From CAYMLL01 sp964390645 (GTDB lineage: Bacteria > Planctomycetota > UBA8108), in assembly GCA_964390645.1 (NCBI GenBank), contig CAYMLL010000319.1:1-8358 (forward strand): a DNA stretch of 8,358 nt. Direction: 5' to 3'. Under the pieces are notes generated by a model. The model worked only from the letters and a program-made list of their open reading frames with translations, had not been told where the DNA came from and searched no databases. Positions 5,474 to 8,358 of the stretch are shown one piece after another (position 1 is the first letter of the stretch; each line of letters starts with the position of its first letter). The position numbers and the translations under genes were made by a program.

Positions 5474-8358
5474 TCAGGGCACACAGACCTCCGGACAACC
5501 CCGCATCCTCACGCAATCATCTCCGAGCGCGGGCGGCAGTCCCCCCTGGAAGAGGAACCCCAGCAGGTATACCGCGTCGCCGAGGTCGACTCCGGCGTCG
5601 CCGTTGGAGTCGAGGAGGGTGATGTTGCCGGTGTCGTTGATGGTGCCGCCGTCACAGGGAAGCACGACCGGATCGCCGAGGAAAAGATGACCGAGGATGC
5701 AGACTCCGTCGGAGATGTCGACGCTGCCGTCCTGGTTACAGTCGCCCGGCTTCTGGCCGCCGCCGGTGTTGTCAACATGCACCGTGATGCGACGCGTGAC
5801 GCTGCTGACATCGTTGTCGTCGTCGGTGACGGTCAAGCGTACGTCGTACTCGCCGGCGTCGTCGAACCGGTGCACCAGGATGCGCCCGGTGCCACTGCCG
5901 CCGTCATCGAAGCTCCAGCCGTAATCGACGATCGAGCCGTCCGGGTCCGTGGATTCGGAGGCGTCGAAGCGCACCTGGAGCGGTTGGACCCCCTGCGTCG
6001 GATCGGCGGTGAACTCCGCGACGGGCGGGAGATTGTCCGGTGGGCTACCGACGGTGATCGTCACGGTGGCCGTGTCCATCGAGCCGTCGTCATCCGTCAC
6101 CGTCAGTCGCACGTGGTAGATGCCGTCATTCACGAAACGGTGGACGAGCACACGTCCGGTTCCGACGTCGCCATCGGCGAGGTCCCAATCGTAGCTGACG
6201 ATCGAGCCGTCGGTGTCGTTGGAGGTTGCCGCGTCGAATCGCACGTCGAGCGGCGCGCGTCCTGAGGTCGGCGTGGCGCTGAAGGACGCGACAGGAGGCT
6301 CGTTCGGCGATGGCTCGGTGACGAAGATCGTGCGCGAGCTCGAGGTCTCCGCGCCGTCGTCGTCGCGTACGGTCAGCCGGACCGTGTACTTCCCGGCTTC
6401 CGGGTAGACGTGCGAGATCTGCCGGCCGGAGCCGCCCTCACCGTCGCCGAAGTCCCAGTCCCAGGCGACGATGATGCCGTCGGGATCCTCGGACCTGGAG
6501 GCGTCGGCGAGTATCTCCAGCGGTGCCTCGCCCGTCGATGGAACGGTCGTGAATGCGGCGAGTGGTGGCTGGTTCGGAAGCGGGGGGCCGACGCTGTTGG
6601 CGAGACCGGGCGTGCCGTCGACCGGCACGGACGCGCCCCAGTTCTCGGGCTCGTTGCCATAGTCCGTCGCGATGCGTCGTTCGAGCGAGGAGCCGCCGCC
6701 GTCGGCTTCGTCCGGCCACGGGAACCCGTCGCCGTAGACCACGCGGTCGACGCGGACGTACGGAACCTCTTCGCCGTCGGCTGGTGCGGGTCGCAGGAGG
6801 CGCAGCGATTCCCCGTCATTGGCGAGCGCCCCACCGAAGGGGCCGAAGATCGGCACGCCCTCCGCGACGCCGTGGCGAAGACGGAATGCAGCGGGGCTCG
6901 TCGACACGATGAGCGCGAGACCGTTCGGGCCGAGGCTCGCGCCCTCGGGGAACTCGAAGCTGTCGACCCCGGCGGCGTCGGAGATGCCGCGGATTCTCCA
7001 GCCGCGGTCGACGTCGCCGCCGAGCGAGTCGGCGCCGAAGAGGCCGATCGTCTCGTCGGTGAGGTTGAGGATCTCGAGGAACTCGTCACCGCCTCCTTCC
7101 GGATGGTAGTGGATCTCGTGGATGACGATCGGGCCGACGAGCGGCGCGTCGTTGGGCAGTCCCGTGCCGCTGCGAAACTCCTCCACGTTCGCCGGATCGT
7201 CCATTCCGAAGGTGTGCGTGACGAGTGGAGATGTGTCGGATCCGGTGCTCGTGACGACACGACCGAACGAGACCTCGGAGTCGAACCCGTCGAAGCTCAT
7301 TCCGACGATGTGACCGGTGAGGTCCCGGTTCGCGTCAGCGGAGCTCAGGTAGACCTGGTCCCCGGCGCCATCGAGGGCGAAGCTCGGAAAGACACCGGGA
7401 TTGCGATTGAACTGGCTCTCGTAGAAGACGACGAAGGCACCGGGGGCCAGAACCGTGTCGTCGGGGATGCGGTACTTCATCAGCTGCGTGAAGTCGCCGC
7501 GGGAGTCACTGAGAAACCAGCCGCCGATGTCGACAGCTTGTCCGGTCGGATTGTGGAGCTCGATCGCATCCTCGAAGGGTGCCGAGGTACGGCTGAGCAC
7601 CTCGTTGACGAGAACTCGGCCGTCGGTCCGTTCGGGGTCCTCCTCGCCCGGCGAGCCGTGAAGCCCGGCGCTTGCTCGCCAGCTGGTCGGACGGTCGGGA
7701 TCGCCCTCGATATCGTCGAGCACCAGCGAGTAGCCGAAACCGTCGGGCGCCAGAGGCCAGTCGTTCTCGTCGTCGTACTCCAGCGACAGCACCCGTGTGC
7801 CGAAGGGGTCGCGGATCGTCAGACGCTCGCCTCCGTCCGACAGGCTGCCGGCGTAGACGCCGTCGAGAGTGGCCCCGGGGTGGGCTGACTCGAAGCTCTC
7901 CCGGTCTGCAGCGATGAGGTGAAAGCCTCCCGGTTCGAGGGGCTCGTGGTCGTCGAAGGTGTAGTCGATTCCCGCGGTGAAGCGCAGGCCGGCGAGAGCC
8001 ACCGCGCTCGCTCCGACGTTGCGGATCTCGACGAACTCGCGGGTGTCGCCGTTGACCGCGTTGTACATGATCTCGGTGATCCGCAGCTGGGCGTGGAGCG
8101 TTGGAGTGGAGAAGAAGGCCTCGGTGAGAGGGCTCCATGTGGTGGCGCGGCGGATGCGCGCCTTGACGAGGACGGTTCCGCCGATCAGCAGCGGCGAGGA
8201 GTAGATCAAGGCGCCGTCGGCAACGTCGCCGCTGCCGTACCGGCGCGGATCCGTGCCGTCGGTGGTGTAGAGGATCGTGCCCGAGGTGCCGGACGGTCGC
8301 GAGATGGTCAGCTCGAACCCGGGAGGGATCTCACCACCGGGCCGGCTGAAGAGCGGCG
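5474..8358 (-). CDS. Large secreted protein: chitobiase-like C-terminal, 3 lamin-tail, 3 PKD and dockerin-like domains (5' end beyond window)
   Basis: The frame is open to the right edge; 960 residues are visible (numbered from the edge) and the true start is missing. Residues about 5-80 resemble the chitobiase/beta-hexosaminidase C-terminal domain (ILYTTDGTDPR, then VLVKARI). Three lamin-tail (LTD) domains follow at about 90-195 (ITEIMYN, REFVEIRN), 245-360 (VLVNEVLSR, AIELHNPTG) and 405-545 (IVIHEIHYHP, EFLEILN). Three PKD domains lie at about 594-679, 685-767 and 776-860, each with PP-A-F at the start and VRLTV-DDD near the end. The tail (about 871-960) has two dockerin-like calcium loops, D872-x-N-x-D-G-x-V-D-x-x-D883 and 916-927, and cysteines ending in the GCPEVC motif. 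The chitobiase-LTD order is known from planctomycete proteins that also carry a CotH kinase domain, which may lie upstream. A role in surface adhesion or scaffold attachment is inferred; no enzyme domain is visible. A TTG at 8209 lies inside the chitobiase-like domain and is not the start. Confidence 0.93.
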   Translation of the reverse strand, partial: PLFSRPGGEIPPGFELTISRPSGTSGTILYTTDGTDPRRYGSGDVADGALIYSSPLLIGGTVLVKARIRRATTWSPLTEAFFSTPTLHAQLRITEIMYNAVNGDTREFVEIRNVGASAVALAGLRFTAGIDYTFDDHEPLEPGGFHLIAADRESFESAHPGATLDGVYAGSLSDGGERLTIRDPFGTRVLSLEYDDENDWPLAPDGFGYSLVLDDIEGDPDRPTSWRASAGLHGSPGEEDPERTDGRVLVNEVLSRTSAPFEDAIELHNPTGQAVDIGGWFLSDSRGDFTQLMKYRIPDDTVLAPGAFVVFYESQFNRNPGVFPSFALDGAGDQVYLSSADANRDLTGHIVGMSFDGFDSEVSFGRVVTSTGSDTSPLVTHTFGMDDPANVEEFRSGTGLPNDAPLVGPIVIHEIHYHPEGGGDEFLEILNLTDETIGLFGADSLGGDVDRGWRIRGISDAAGVDSFEFPEGASLGPNGLALIVSTSPAAFRLRHGVAEGVPIFGPFGGALANDGESLRLLRPAPADGEEVPYVRVDRVVYGDGFPWPDEADGGGSSLERRIATDYGNEPENWGASVPVDGTPGLANSVGPPLPNQPPLAAFTTVPSTGEAPLEILADASRSEDPDGIIVAWDWDFGDGEGGSGRQISHVYPEAGKYTVRLTVRDDDGAETSSSRTIFVTEPSPNEPPVASFSATPTSGRAPLDVRFDAATSNDTDGSIVSYDWDLADGDVGTGRVLVHRFVNDGIYHVRLTVTDDDGSMDTATVTITVGSPPDNLPPVAEFTADPTQGVQPLQVRFDASESTDPDGSIVDYGWSFDDGGSGTGRILVHRFDDAGEYDVRLTVTDDDNDVSSVTRRITVHVDNTGGGQKPGDCNQDGSVDISDGVCILGHLFLGDPVVLPCDGGTINDTGNITLLDSNGDAGVDLGDAVYLLGFLFQGGLPPALGDDCVRMRGCPEVCVP

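Noticed and set aside
6410..7888. A 492-codon plus-strand open frame
   Set aside because: It lies fully antisense to the lamin-tail and PKD coding region, which has clear domain matches; the plus product is low-complexity and unrecognisable.
8207..8209. TTG as start of the large secreted protein
   Set aside because: The frame stays open upstream and encodes the first half of the chitobiase-like domain (ILYTTDGTDPR), so the gene begins beyond the window.
1..8358. CRISPR array, insertion sequence, tRNA or rRNA
   Set aside because: No regularly spaced direct repeats, transposase motifs, terminal inverted repeats or cloverleaf-like sequences were found on reading both strands.

Overview
The window is GC-rich DNA, and every supported gene lies on the minus strand, so transcription runs right to left in window coordinates. 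The content points strongly to a planctomycete, probably an environmental one. Evidence: a DUF1549/DUF1553 'planctomycete cytochrome'-type protein with bacterial Ig-like domains, and a very large secreted protein with lamin-tail domains, PKD domains and the cysteine-bearing dockerin-like C-terminus common in that phylum. The assignment rests on protein families only; there is no rRNA or other phylogenetic marker.

Layout in the direction of transcription. (1) 8358-5474 is the 3' part of a large extracellular multidomain gene: chitobiase-like C-terminal domain, three lamin-tail domains, three PKD domains, dockerin-like tail. Its start lies beyond the right edge. (2) 5473-5156 is intergenic, with a candidate terminator, a perfect 8-bp stem-loop and a possible -10 box. 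(3) 5155-4706 encodes a 149-residue protein with three membrane segments and a strong Shine-Dalgarno sequence. (4) 4705-4212 has no confident gene. It holds a puzzling open frame that looks like coding sequence but has no usual start codon, then a plausible sigma-70-type promoter. (5) 4211-3057 encodes a membrane-anchored HEAT-repeat protein. (6) 2987-2211 encodes a 258-residue protein whose N-terminus resembles the small N-terminal domain of GspF/PilC type II secretion and type IV pilus proteins, followed by an Ala/Pro linker and an unrecognised helical domain. (7) 2201-1 is the 5' part (733 codons) of the DUF1549/DUF1553 protein, with two Ig-like domains around a CX4CH haem-like motif and a second CXXCH motif further on; its C-terminus lies beyond the left edge.

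Genes 5-7 look like one transcription unit: gaps of 69 and 9 nt, with a promoter upstream of the HEAT gene. The last two are in the same frame, separated by a UAG stop and three codons. The products suggest cell-envelope work: an anchored repeat scaffold, a predicted soluble helical protein with a secretion-apparatus-like module, and an exported cytochrome-like protein. A joint function is inference only. No mobile element, CRISPR array, tRNA or rRNA was seen. The most notable points are the GspF-N-like module in this operon, the start-less coding-like frame at about 4673-4323, and the modular adhesin-like secreted protein.
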